A stretch of DNA of 64,000 nt from JACOMS01 sp964352785. Lineage in GTDB: Bacteria; Pseudomonadota; Alphaproteobacteria; Caulobacterales; Maricaulaceae. The stretch covers positions 1 to 64,000 of the forward strand of contig CAYGTI010000002.1 in assembly GCA_964352785.1 (NCBI GenBank). Reading direction: 5' to 3'. The translations under genes were made by a program, and so were the position numbers. Of the stretch, positions 43,952 to 51,989 are shown in pieces (position 1 is the first letter of the stretch; each line of letters opens with the position of its first letter). The notes below the pieces were generated by a model. That model saw only the letters and a list, made by a program, of their open reading frames with translations, was not told where the DNA came from and did not search any database.

Positions 43952-44374
43952 ATGGCTCTGGAACGTACATTCTCAATCGTCAAACCTGACGCGACGGCTC
44001 GCAACATCACGGGTCTTGTAAACGCAAAAATCGAAGAAGCAGGTCTGCGTATTATCGCGCAAAAGCGTCTGCAATTAACCGCTGACCAAGCGGGCGGTTT
44101 CTACGCTGTGCACAAAGAGCGTCCATTTTACAACGACCTCGTTAAATTCATGACATCCGGCCCTGTGATTGTTCAGGTTCTTGAGGGCGAGAACGCTATT
44201 GCAAAATACCGTGACGTTATGGGCGCAACAAACCCAGCGGACGCCGCGCCCGGCACTATTCGCGGCGAATACGCCGAAAGCATCGATGCCAATACCGTTC
44301 ACGGATCTGACGCGCCTGAAACAGCCGCAGAAGAAATCCCATTTTTCTTTACGGCTGACGAAATCGTTGGTTAA
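43952..44374 (+). CDS. ndk: Nucleoside diphosphate kinase
   Basis: This 140-aa enzyme passes phosphate from ATP to nucleoside diphosphates through a phosphohistidine. It begins with ERTFSIVKPDATARN and has the active-site histidine in NTVHGSDAPETAAEEI, with GATNPADAAPGTIRG before it. The length is standard. AGGAGAA lies 6 nt before the ATG, and a strong terminator follows, so it forms a single-gene transcript. Confidence 0.97.
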   Translation: MALERTFSIVKPDATARNITGLVNAKIEEAGLRIIAQKRLQLTADQAGGFYAVHKERPFYNDLVKFMTSGPVIVQVLEGENAIAKYRDVMGATNPADAAPGTIRGEYAESIDANTVHGSDAPETAAEEIPFFFTADEIVG

Positions 44375-44395
44375 TCTCACTCAAGACAAAAACGT

Positions 44396-44427
44396 AAAAA
44401 GCCGGGGCATTGCCCCGGCTTTTTTTG
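44396..44427 (+). terminator. Intrinsic terminator of ndk
   Basis: AGCCGGGGCA and TGCCCCGGCT form a long GC stem with a tiny loop, preceded by A5 and followed by a T7 run. The A-run on the left would let it also work leftwards for the convergent gene at 44452. Confidence 0.92.
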
Positions 44428-44451
44428 TTGTCTAGATGATTGCTCGGATAC

Positions 44452-45240
44452 TTAAGGCTCCGATGCCTCGGAGGCGCGGTGATCGCGAATTTTTTGAATC
44501 AAAAGCGCTGTGGCTTCCTCCTCGCCAAAGGGGAGCCGTTCTCTTGACGGCATATGGTGCATAGGCGCGGTCATTTCTTTTTCCAAAGGCACGGCGTTGG
44601 CAGAAGCGTTCGTTTCGCAGCTCAGCATTGCTTCGTCCTGATCATTTCCATCTGCTGACATGAACATGACGCACGGACGTCCGCTGTTGTAGCGAATGAA
44701 GTTTTCGAGATACATTTTATCTTGTTGATGAAAATATTCCTGCATTTTCATCGGAAAATCATCAGGATAGGTCTCTCGCAATTGTCCCATAATCTCTTGC
44801 TTTTGATAAAATGCGCCGCACCCTGTTTCTGACGGTGGAAGGTATCGCACGGAGCGCCATAACGGTCCTTTGATTTCCGGCGGGCAGCTATTTGAAAGTT
44901 TTTCAACAATAGTCAAATTCATGCGTTTACCGTTCGTACCGCGCGGTGATGTTGCGGAAAGCACATCTTGGTCTTCGTCAATATTTACAACGGCGATACA
45001 GCTTTCGTTGCCGAGATAATCTTTATAGTCCGTGCCCCAAAAATATTCATATGTGAACGACTCGTACCATCGATACTGAACAGGTGTTTCCCCTTCAGGT
45101 GATATTTGAGTTTTATGAGCGTATGAGCTGGGCGTGCAAGCTAGGGCGTGGGGTGCAATACTCGCGAAAAAACTGAGCGCCAGAATTGATTTGAGTGATG
45201 TCTGCGTGAGTCTATGTGCAAAATTTATCATACATCTCAT
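44452..45240 (-). CDS. Exported protein of unknown function
   Basis: This 262-aa protein has a signal peptide (about 10-34, ending ALA) followed by Cys. The mature part has about seven more cysteines (such as ESCIAVV, NSCPPEI, ETGCGAF, RPCVMF), suggesting disulfide bonds in the periplasm, and an acidic, helical C-terminus. No family is recognised. A second in-frame ATG at 45231 is equally possible as start; neither has a strong Shine-Dalgarno. Confidence 0.7.
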   Translation of the reverse strand: MRCMINFAHRLTQTSLKSILALSFFASIAPHALACTPSSYAHKTQISPEGETPVQYRWYESFTYEYFWGTDYKDYLGNESCIAVVNIDEDQDVLSATSPRGTNGKRMNLTIVEKLSNSCPPEIKGPLWRSVRYLPPSETGCGAFYQKQEIMGQLRETYPDDFPMKMQEYFHQQDKMYLENFIRYNSGRPCVMFMSADGNDQDEAMLSCETNASANAVPLEKEMTAPMHHMPSRERLPFGEEEATALLIQKIRDHRASEASEP

Positions 45241-45321
45241 TCACATGGCCTTTCATCAATGTCAATTTAGGGGTGTGATATTGATCTGGACACTTCTGTG
45301 ATTATTAAACGAGCTGATAAG

Positions 45322-45527
45322 CATAAAAAAAGCCGGGGAGAGCCCCGGCTAAGTTGCGTTAGATGATGTGTATTTTGTTAAAATCCGTAGCTGAGTCCCA
45401 ATAGGGCCCGTGTGTCTTTGGTATCGGCAATATCAACGCCGCCGACAGTGATCTGGCGGTCTTGATAATCGACGCCTTCCGTTGCGGCGAGGCCGCGCGC
45501 AATGTCATATTTGACCCCGACATAGGC
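45322..45527 (+). repeat. 206-bp direct repeat, left copy
   Basis: Matches 48843-49048 with one mismatch (T at 45478, G at 48999), in the same orientation, 3521 bp apart. The repeats enclose the complete H-NOX signalling cassette. Homologous recombination between them would delete the cassette and restore one barrel gene. Confidence 0.95.
45325..45350 (-). terminator. Intrinsic terminator, duplicated copy
   Basis: AGCCGGGG-AGAG-CCCCGGCT stem-loop with an A7 run on the left, read leftwards as a stem followed by T7. It is identical to the terminator at 48846-48871 and is part of the duplicated block. Confidence 0.88.
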
Positions 45528-45658
45528 GAGGCTTCTTTTTGTCCGTCGGTTTGCCAAATAAACCTTCGGCGATGAAGCTCCTGACGCCTTTTGGTCATCA
45601 CGCCCGCAGACGTAAACTAACGGTCCGTGTCAATCGCGCCGGCGTACAACTGTTCATA
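45378..45658 (-). pseudogene. Truncated 3' remnant of the beta-barrel lipoprotein gene
   Basis: This matches the last about 94 codons of the gene at 48899-50434. From 45322 to 45527 the two are identical except for base 45478 (206 bp, shared terminator included). From 45528 to about 45658 identity falls to about 70-75% by eye, with a 1-bp and a 2-bp deletion that break the frame in between. No start or upstream part is left; similarity stops just before the H-NOX promoter region. Best explained as a decayed paralogue whose 3' end was later made identical by gene conversion or recombination. Confidence 0.9.
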
Positions 45659-45760
45659 TTTCATTAGTTTTATTAATGAACGTAATTGAAATATGTACTC
45701 TTTAAGATCCCGCTTTGAGGAATTCACTGTGCTCGATGGTGTTGTTTGAAAGGGAAATCT

Positions 45761-46300
45761 ATGAAGGGTGTCGTCTTTACTGAGTTTTATGAATTCGTGG
45801 AGGAACAGCATTCACCAATGCTTTTGCAAGAGATAATTAATCACGCTAACCTAGAATCGCGGGGAGTTTACACTGCGACAGGGACATATCCAACTTGCGA
45901 AATGGGTGCACTTGTGACGACTTTGGCTGAGAAAACCGACTCGGACGTTTCTGCTTTACTCAAACTTTTCGGTGAACATTTGTGTGCTCACTTTTATAAA
46001 TCTAGTCCGCATTTCTTTGATAATGTCAGTACGGCGTTCGACTTACTAGCTTCAGTCGAAACGCACATTCATGTGGATGTAAAAAAGCTTTATCCGGATG
46101 CGGAACTACCCACATTTGAAATTCTCGAACATACGAAGGATCGGTTCATCATGTTGTATAAGTCTAGCCGAGGTTTGGGTGATCTGTGTGAGGGCCTGAT
46201 TAAAGGTTGTCTTGATCATTATGAGGAAACCGCCCGACTTCAGCGAACATTAATTACGAATGACCCCATAACGATTATCAAATTTACACTGGAAAAGTAG
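45761..46300 (+). CDS. H-NOX (heme NO/O2-binding) sensor protein
   Basis: This 179-aa stand-alone H-NOX domain binds ferrous heme and senses nitric oxide. It begins with MKGVVFTEFYEFVEE and has GVYTATGTYP, the proximal heme ligand His104 in ETHIHVDVKKLYPDAELP, and the heme-propionate motif Y-x-S-x-R as YKSSR (134-138), all as in bacterial H-NOX. The ATG at 45761 with AAAGGGAA upstream fits the fold start. It lies 4 bp before a PAS histidine kinase, the usual partner whose activity H-NOX controls. First gene of a three-gene operon inserted between repeat copies. Confidence 0.95.
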   Translation: MKGVVFTEFYEFVEEQHSPMLLQEIINHANLESRGVYTATGTYPTCEMGALVTTLAEKTDSDVSALLKLFGEHLCAHFYKSSPHFFDNVSTAFDLLASVETHIHVDVKKLYPDAELPTFEILEHTKDRFIMLYKSSRGLGDLCEGLIKGCLDHYEETARLQRTLITNDPITIIKFTLEK

Positions 46301-46304
46301 ATTA

Positions 46305-47663
46305 ATGCATAATGATATCAAACTTTGTCAAGAGATTGCCCAACGAGAGCGCTTAAGCCGTAAGGAAGCGGAACGGCTACTTGAGGTTAAGTCACTTGAG
46401 CTTTACGAAAAAACGCAAAAAATTGAACGCACCAAAGCCGAAGTAGAAGGGTTGAATGACTTATTGATGAATGTAATGGCGTCGTCGCCAGATGGCATAA
46501 TTACATGTTCACAAGATCTGAAAATTCAAGCCATTAACGCCACGGCAGAGCGGCAGTTGGCATATTGTCAAGAAGATCTTATTGGTTGTGATATTGACAA
46601 GATTATTCCAGGGCTGAATCAAATACTGAGCGTAAAACAGGACAACGCTTTCAAACTCGATCACCTCGCTGCTCGACGCTCGAATGGAGAGACCTTTGTC
46701 GCTGAGATTCGTGGGTCTCGTGATGGCCGGAATGAGCAAACGTTTTTTGTTCTATTCGTTCATGATATTTCTAAAGAATTGCTGGCCCAAAAAGAGTTGA
46801 AAATGCGAGAGCTGCAAATTGATGAGGCTCGCCGATTAGAAGCGATTGGTGCATTGTCTGCTGGTATTGCGCACGAAATAAACACACCTATTCAATTTAT
46901 TGGAGATAATTTAGGATTTCTACGCGATGCGCTTTCGCAAATTCATGAGGCCTATGAAAACTATGAAACACTCCGAATTGCGTCAAGTACTACGCCGTTA
47001 TTGATGAAGCAGGCTGAAGCTATTGCAGTTCACAATCATGATATGAAGCTAAAAAATAAAATTTCAGACGTCTTTGAAGCGGTGGCAGAGTCTTTGGATG
47101 GAATTGAACAGGTTAGAGATATTGTTCTACTTATGAAAGAATTTGCACACCCCGGGACAGGCGGAAGAGAGTTTGCAAATATCAATTACATCATAGAGGG
47201 CGTCGTAAAGATTTCTCATAATAAGTACAGAGGTTTGGCGCAAGTTGAGACAGATTTGGATATATACTTACCGGAGGTGAAGTGCCGCAGAGGGCAAATT
47301 CAGCAGGTTATACTGAATCTTGTTATGAATGCGGTGGATGCTATCGAAGAGACGGGAAAAACACCGGGTATTATAAGGTTATCGACAACTCATGATTCTG
47401 AAAATGTATATATTCACGTAAGCGATACAGGACCCGGAGTTCCTGAAGCTTTAAAGGAAAAGGTTTTTGACCCGTTCTTTACGACAAAAGCTGTAGGTAA
47501 GGGTACTGGCCAGGGACTCGCTTTGGCAAAAGACTTTATTATTACCGGGCATGAGGGTGGGCTAAAGTTCATTGATGTGAATGGGTTTTCTACAACTTTC
47601 CAAATTTCTTTGCCCCGCCGCAAACACCAGAATTCAAAACAGGAGCAGCAATATGCAGCCTAA
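46305..47663 (+). CDS. H-NOX-associated PAS sensor histidine kinase
   Basis: This 452-aa cytoplasmic kinase has an N-terminal coiled coil (about 10-50, RKEAERLLEVKSLELYEK), a PAS domain (about 52-155, SPDGIITCSQDLKIQAIN), and HisKA with His190 in LSAGIAHEINTPIQF. The dimerisation region is long (195-270). HATPase_c has N-box LNLVMNAVDAI, DTGPGVP and GKGTGQGLALAK. The HisKA type (AHEINTP) is that of the HPK4/NtrB-like class. It is the natural output of the adjacent H-NOX protein, which likely inhibits it when NO is bound. It overlaps the next gene by 11 bp. Confidence 0.93.
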   Translation: MHNDIKLCQEIAQRERLSRKEAERLLEVKSLELYEKTQKIERTKAEVEGLNDLLMNVMASSPDGIITCSQDLKIQAINATAERQLAYCQEDLIGCDIDKIIPGLNQILSVKQDNAFKLDHLAARRSNGETFVAEIRGSRDGRNEQTFFVLFVHDISKELLAQKELKMRELQIDEARRLEAIGALSAGIAHEINTPIQFIGDNLGFLRDALSQIHEAYENYETLRIASSTTPLLMKQAEAIAVHNHDMKLKNKISDVFEAVAESLDGIEQVRDIVLLMKEFAHPGTGGREFANINYIIEGVVKISHNKYRGLAQVETDLDIYLPEVKCRRGQIQQVILNLVMNAVDAIEETGKTPGIIRLSTTHDSENVYIHVSDTGPGVPEALKEKVFDPFFTTKAVGKGTGQGLALAKDFIITGHEGGLKFIDVNGFSTTFQISLPRRKHQNSKQEQQYAA

Positions 47664-48813
47664 ACAAATCATGCTTGTCGATGACGAGCCGCGACTTTTA
47701 GCAGCTTTACGTCGTCGTTTATCCAGTAGCTTTGACATTGTGACATTTGAACGGGGGCAGGCTGCCTTAGATCATCTTTCTAGACCTCACAATATCGCTG
47801 TAATTGTCGCAGATATGCAAATGCCAGAAATGAACGGCGTTGAATTCTTAACCGAGGTTCAAAAACGTGAACCGGATATCCGAAGATTGATGTTGACGGG
47901 TAACTCTGACCAAGAGACGGCTGTTGCCGCAATAAACGAAGCTAAAGTTCTGCGGTTCATTCGTAAACCCTGTGATGCGTCTGATTTAAAAATTGTTTTG
48001 AATGAAGCCCTCGAGGAGTATGATTTCAACAAAACAGACTTGTCAAAACTTAAAACTCAAGACCAGCAATCAGACAAGCTTGGGGGTGCTCAACAGACAT
48101 TTTTATCGATTATGAGCGATGAACTGCGAACGCCATTATCACAAATCATTACAATTTCAAAAATACTGAATGAGACTCGAGAGCAAATTGCTGCTGAGAC
48201 GTTTAATAAATTTCTTCGGCAAATAACTGATAGCGGTGAAACTGCATTGTGTCATATTGATCGAATTTTGAACTACACGCATTTGCAAGCATCAAGTGGC
48301 AATGATGTAGAAAAGCAAGGTGTAGATATTGTAGCCTTACTCAACGATGAAGTTGCTGCGAGTGATAAGCAGGCGAAGGACAAACTTGTCTCAATTTCAG
48401 TGGAATCGCTTCGAAAAAGCGCGATTATCTCAGCGGCACCACAAGAAATCATGAGTGCGGTGCGAGAAGTTTTGCATAATGCGATAAAATTCAGTGATAT
48501 TGGTGGTCATGTCAGTGTTATTCTCAGATGTGATAAAGATAATATTGCTGTTAGAATTGCAAATTCTGGAAAATCATATGACGGTATGAATTATCAGGAG
48601 ACTGAAACCGCTTTTCAGCAAAATGATGCGGCGCTCAAGCGTACACATTCCGGCGTAGGCTTGGGGCTTTCCCTCGTGAAGTTGATTGCCCAAAGACATG
48701 ATATGGTCTTTAGCGTGACTCCCCGTAACGATGGTGGGAGTGTTGCGACAATGGTGTTTAAACGTTCTGTTGGTTTAGTTGACAGCCTTACCTTGGTTGA
48801 TGCAGCCGCATAA
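47653..48813 (+). CDS. Receiver domain fused to a degenerate histidine kinase (pseudokinase)
   Basis: This 386-aa protein has an N-terminal receiver with acidic pair VDDEP (9-12), phosphoacceptor Asp54 in VADMQMPEMNG, Thr82 and Lys105, so it can accept a phosphate. Then comes a HisKA-like domain in which the phosphoacceptor histidine is replaced by Asp156 (IMSDELRTPLSQ) and an HATPase_c domain with N-box LHNAIKFSD and G2 GVGLGLSLVK, but the G1 box (usually DTGxG) is changed to NSGKS. It probably cannot autophosphorylate by the normal route and may act as a phosphorylated adaptor or a kinase regulator. The start at 47653 is set by the receiver fold; it overlaps the kinase gene. Confidence 0.9.
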   Translation: MQPKQIMLVDDEPRLLAALRRRLSSSFDIVTFERGQAALDHLSRPHNIAVIVADMQMPEMNGVEFLTEVQKREPDIRRLMLTGNSDQETAVAAINEAKVLRFIRKPCDASDLKIVLNEALEEYDFNKTDLSKLKTQDQQSDKLGGAQQTFLSIMSDELRTPLSQIITISKILNETREQIAAETFNKFLRQITDSGETALCHIDRILNYTHLQASSGNDVEKQGVDIVALLNDEVAASDKQAKDKLVSISVESLRKSAIISAAPQEIMSAVREVLHNAIKFSDIGGHVSVILRCDKDNIAVRIANSGKSYDGMNYQETETAFQQNDAALKRTHSGVGLGLSLVKLIAQRHDMVFSVTPRNDGGSVATMVFKRSVGLVDSLTLVDAAA

Positions 48814-48842
48814 TATTTCCTATCGACGCTGTTTTTAATGAC

Positions 48843-49048
48843 CATAAAAAAAGCCGGGGAGAGCCCCGGCTAAGTTGCGTTAGATGATGTGTATTTTGTT
48901 AAAATCCGTAGCTGAGTCCCAATAGGGCCCGTGTGTCTTTGGTATCGGCAATATCAACGCCGCCGACAGTGATCTGGCGGTCTTGATAATCGACGCCTGC
49001 CGTTGCGGCGAGGCCGCGCGCAATGTCATATTTGACCCCGACATAGGC
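48843..49048 (+). repeat. 206-bp direct repeat, right copy
   Basis: Second copy of the block at 45322-45527, spanning the terminator and the last about 50 codons of the intact barrel gene. The one difference lies at 48999. Beyond 49048 the two loci are only moderately similar. Confidence 0.95.
48846..48871 (-). terminator. Intrinsic terminator of the beta-barrel gene
   Basis: AGCCGGGG-AGAG-CCCCGGCT with T7 on the leftward strand, 28 nt after the stop of the barrel gene. It also lies 32 nt past the stop of the convergent pseudokinase gene and could serve both directions weakly. Confidence 0.9.
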
Positions 49049-50434
49049 CGAAGCTTCGTTTTGGCCGTCAGTCTGTCCGAACAGACCTTCTGCGGTGAAG
49101 CTCCAAACACCTCTTTTGGTCGTGATGCCTGCGGACGTAAACCAACGGTCAGCGTCTATGGCTGCGGCTTCTAGCTGCTCATAACCGACTCCGAGATCAT
49201 AGCGCGTGCTACCATAAACATATTCACCGACGCCTGACACGGCCTTGGTGTCAATTTCTGTCAGGCCATCAGCCGCAAGAAACGCGCCGGTATTGTGCCG
49301 CGCGGTCAAGCGGTAATCGCGTTTGCCGATGGGGCGCTGGAAGCTGATACCGACGTCGTAATTTGTATCTTCATCAATAATGGCACTGACGGTTGTCGGG
49401 CCAAAGCGCCCCTGGTAACCGCCGCCCCAATCGCTGAGACGTCCCAGCGCGCCGTCGCCCGCCAATGTGGTTTCGCGCGGGCTGACACCCACGTTGCGTC
49501 CCGCGCCGCGTAATCGTCGTGTGTTTTCATAGACAACGTCTTGGACGTTACCGCCGATCAATGTGCCCCATGACCCGCCGACAAAACCGCGGATCCGGCC
49601 GCGATATTCCTCATTGCCATTGCCGATATCTTCGGCACGGCCCGTAAAGACGGCTCCGAGTGTATAGCGGTTGGGAAGCTGTTTGAGTGCTGTGATGCGG
49701 TGACTACCGACAAAGCGGTGATCCGGGTCAGCATTGTCTTGATCAAGGCTGTAGCTGGTCACAGAATCGAGACGCCCTCGGGCTTCGACGGTTATGCCGA
49801 GGATTTCAGCCGCGACAGGGGCTTCAAAAGCGTTGAGCGATTCGTAACTCAGGTAAGAGCCGCGTCCGCGCGCATATGTGTTGCCTTGGCTATAGACAGG
49901 TGCGTAATTCCGATGAGGATTATAATAGCCGTGTATTTGGTCTTGATGGCTACCTTGGAAAGCGTTTTGCGCATAATGAGCCTGTGGTTGTGGATAAGCG
50001 CTCTGCTGGGCATAGGCGTATTGCTGCGGGTATACGGGAGCAGGGGGCGCATAATGATAACCGCCGCCTTGAACCGAAATATGGCTTTGCGCGTGGATTT
50101 GCGGTTGTGCATAGACCTGAGGCTGCGCGTAATTTTGGGGCTGTTGTTGATAGGCCGTTTGCGCATCATATGCGTGTGATGCAGGGGCTTGATAATGAGC
50201 TGCGGGCTGATAGTGCGGCTGTTGCGGCGCGTAATGGGCAAGCTGTTGCAAGGACGCACGGCAGGTTTGGGGCCCGCAGGCTGCGGCTGGATTATAAACA
50301 TAACCGCCCGTGTGGTTCGTGCCGGAAACGGGCTGTCCGTATGTGTGGTTTTGCGGGACGTGACTGTTCGAGCACGCGGACAAGGCTGCGCTGGCGGTCA
50401 TGATCATCAGATATGTTTTATAATTGCGGGTCAT
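48899..50434 (-). CDS. Lipoprotein with low-complexity stalk and C-terminal beta-barrel
   Basis: This 511-aa protein has a lipoprotein signal peptide with lipobox SACS (Cys21), then about 170 residues rich in Gln, Tyr, His, Pro and Ala (repeats such as YAQPQVYAQPQIHAQ), then a domain from about 200 to the end made of alternating strands rich in Gly, Tyr and Arg and ending in LLGLSYGF, the C-terminal Phe typical of outer membrane barrels. A lipid anchor plus stalk plus barrel is an unusual order. The promoter region upstream is very short (14 bp to the next gene), so it is probably co-transcribed with the haloperoxidase. A truncated second copy lies at 45378-45658. Confidence 0.8.
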   Translation of the reverse strand: MTRNYKTYLMIMTASAALSACSNSHVPQNHTYGQPVSGTNHTGGYVYNPAAACGPQTCRASLQQLAHYAPQQPHYQPAAHYQAPASHAYDAQTAYQQQPQNYAQPQVYAQPQIHAQSHISVQGGGYHYAPPAPVYPQQYAYAQQSAYPQPQAHYAQNAFQGSHQDQIHGYYNPHRNYAPVYSQGNTYARGRGSYLSYESLNAFEAPVAAEILGITVEARGRLDSVTSYSLDQDNADPDHRFVGSHRITALKQLPNRYTLGAVFTGRAEDIGNGNEEYRGRIRGFVGGSWGTLIGGNVQDVVYENTRRLRGAGRNVGVSPRETTLAGDGALGRLSDWGGGYQGRFGPTTVSAIIDEDTNYDVGISFQRPIGKRDYRLTARHNTGAFLAADGLTEIDTKAVSGVGEYVYGSTRYDLGVGYEQLEAAAIDADRWFTSAGITTKRGVWSFTAEGLFGQTDGQNEASAYVGVKYDIARGLAATAGVDYQDRQITVGGVDIADTKDTRALLGLSYGF

Positions 50435-50448
50435 CTTATGCGTACCTT

Positions 50449-51825
50449 CTATGCATATCTTGGGAACATGGTGTGATAGGCATGGCGGGCAATATCAGTC
50501 CCGGAGCGCATGCCGTTTTTATGGTCAAGCTCCCAGTGGACACCTCCGTAAAGACGGCTCATGCCATTTTCTTCGGCGGCGTGGTGGAAACCGCGCCAGC
50601 GGCGGGTCACGCCTTTGAGCTGGGGCCATAAAACCTGATCCGGTGATATGCCGGTTAGCGGAACATTGTCGTGGCCGAGTATGAGTGTCATCATTTCAGC
50701 CGCCGCTGCGCCAAAAGTTGAGTGACCGGACGTGTAGGCGGGGAATTCGGGGGTCGGGATGTAACTCTCCCACTTTTTATGGCGGCGAACGCGCGGGTCG
50801 GGGTTTTTGAAGAATGGTGCGCGGGCGCGAATGGCGCTCTCGGGCCGTAAAATATCGTAATAATATTTATTATCCCACGAACAGATTGAGGCATCACATT
50901 GGGTCATGCCTAATAGCGCGAAATAACGCGCCATATCCACAAGGCTCATGCGCTGATGCTGCATGGCCTGTACGGCCAAATAGAGGAAGTGCCCCGGTGG
51001 GGTTATGCCCCATGGGCCATCTTCCCAGAACAGCGCAATTTCGGCTTCGTCGGCTGTGCGCAATGTGCTGTGCTTACCGCCGAGGGTGCGGATACGTTCA
51101 AATTCTGCGGCGAACTCCGGGCTGCGCGCATCATGAAAGCCAGAGACGCGAAATTGAGAGCCGCTGTTCATTGTCCACGGGCGAATACCACCGTGCCCCG
51201 GAAAGAGCGCTTTGGGAAAAGACGCAAACGCCGGGCCGGGCTTGGCGCTGTAGAATGTTCCTGTGGGTTTCCATGCCAGCGAGTCTGTGCGGCGTTTATA
51301 CAGGCGGCGATAATGCTCTGATTTTGACGGGTGCGCGGCGTCATCTGTGCGCATTTTAACAACGTGTAAGCCGACGCGGCGGCCCCATTCTGCGCCTAAG
51401 GTTTTGGCTTCGCTGCCCGGGAATTTGCGCATAAACGCTTTGCGTTCTACAAGAAACGGTTGCTGGAAGGCTTCGGAGGCGGCAGTTGCAAATGCTGCGC
51501 CGTAGGCGACATCAAGATCAGCGCCTAGCGGGCCAAACCCGATGCCATACGGCTCGCCGTATTGGCGGGTGATGCTATTGACAGCAAGGAAACCAGCGAC
51601 AAGCGGCGCTGCAAATGCGACGGCGGCGCGGGGCGGGGGAACGCGTTGATCGCGCACCTGCTGCATAATAATATCAAGCCAGTGAAAAACTGTATTATTA
51701 TTGTGAGGCGCGAGTACCTGCGTTAAATATGAGCTTTTAGACCCCATGGCCGCCGTGCAGCCCGTACCCAAAGCGGCCGCTGTTGCGGCTGCGCCTGCTA
51801 GCATGTGTCGTCGCGTTAAATTCAT
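50449..51825 (-). CDS. Tat-exported vanadium haloperoxidase / PAP2-type phosphatase
   Basis: This 458-aa protein of the vanadium-dependent haloperoxidase superfamily has twin-arginine leader NLTRRHMLAGAAATAAA followed by GTGC. Active-site segments appear in order: Lys and Arg in KYYYDILRPESAIR, YTSGHSTFGAAAAEM, and Arg and His in SRLYGGVHWELDHKNG. These residues hold vanadate in haloperoxidases and phosphate in acid phosphatases, so either activity is possible. The start ATG at 51825 places the twin arginine near the N-terminus; a GTG five codons upstream is less likely. A CtrA-type box with a GANTC site lies upstream. Confidence 0.88.
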   Translation of the reverse strand: MNLTRRHMLAGAAATAAALGTGCTAAMGSKSSYLTQVLAPHNNNTVFHWLDIIMQQVRDQRVPPPRAAVAFAAPLVAGFLAVNSITRQYGEPYGIGFGPLGADLDVAYGAAFATAASEAFQQPFLVERKAFMRKFPGSEAKTLGAEWGRRVGLHVVKMRTDDAAHPSKSEHYRRLYKRRTDSLAWKPTGTFYSAKPGPAFASFPKALFPGHGGIRPWTMNSGSQFRVSGFHDARSPEFAAEFERIRTLGGKHSTLRTADEAEIALFWEDGPWGITPPGHFLYLAVQAMQHQRMSLVDMARYFALLGMTQCDASICSWDNKYYYDILRPESAIRARAPFFKNPDPRVRRHKKWESYIPTPEFPAYTSGHSTFGAAAAEMMTLILGHDNVPLTGISPDQVLWPQLKGVTRRWRGFHHAAEENGMSRLYGGVHWELDHKNGMRSGTDIARHAYHTMFPRYA

Positions 51826-51879
51826 CTTGTTGTCCACCACAATTTTTAAAATTTATGGCTAACAACATCTAAAATCGGG

Positions 51880-51916
51880 TTAACGAATCAGGGTTAATTG
51901 GTTAACGCGTGGTTAA
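51880..51916. promoter_or_regulatory. TTAA cluster with a perfect CtrA-type box
   Basis: Four TTAA motifs start at 51880, 51894, 51902 and 51913. The last two form a perfect TTAA-CGCGTGG-TTAA (51902-51916). A GAATC (GANTC, CcrM-type) site lies at 51885-51889. The cluster is 55-91 nt before the haloperoxidase ATG. Confidence 0.55.
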
Positions 51917-51989
51917 ATTATAGCTTTTTTTCCCTGCTGTTTTGGCGTTTGTTTGTCATATCAACGCGAATATTGTGATTTTCGCCGAT

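Larger units (their letters stand above)
45241..45760. other. Region between exported protein and H-NOX gene
   Basis: 520 bp without an intact gene. It holds a terminator and a truncated copy of the 3' end of the beta-barrel gene found at 48899-50434, then about 100 bp of AT-rich DNA that must contain the H-NOX promoter. Confidence 0.8.

Noticed and set aside
45359..45601. 80-residue frame with a twin at 48880-49110
   Set aside because: Both are out-of-frame readings of the duplicated barrel-gene 3' end; similarity reflects the DNA repeat, not a protein family.
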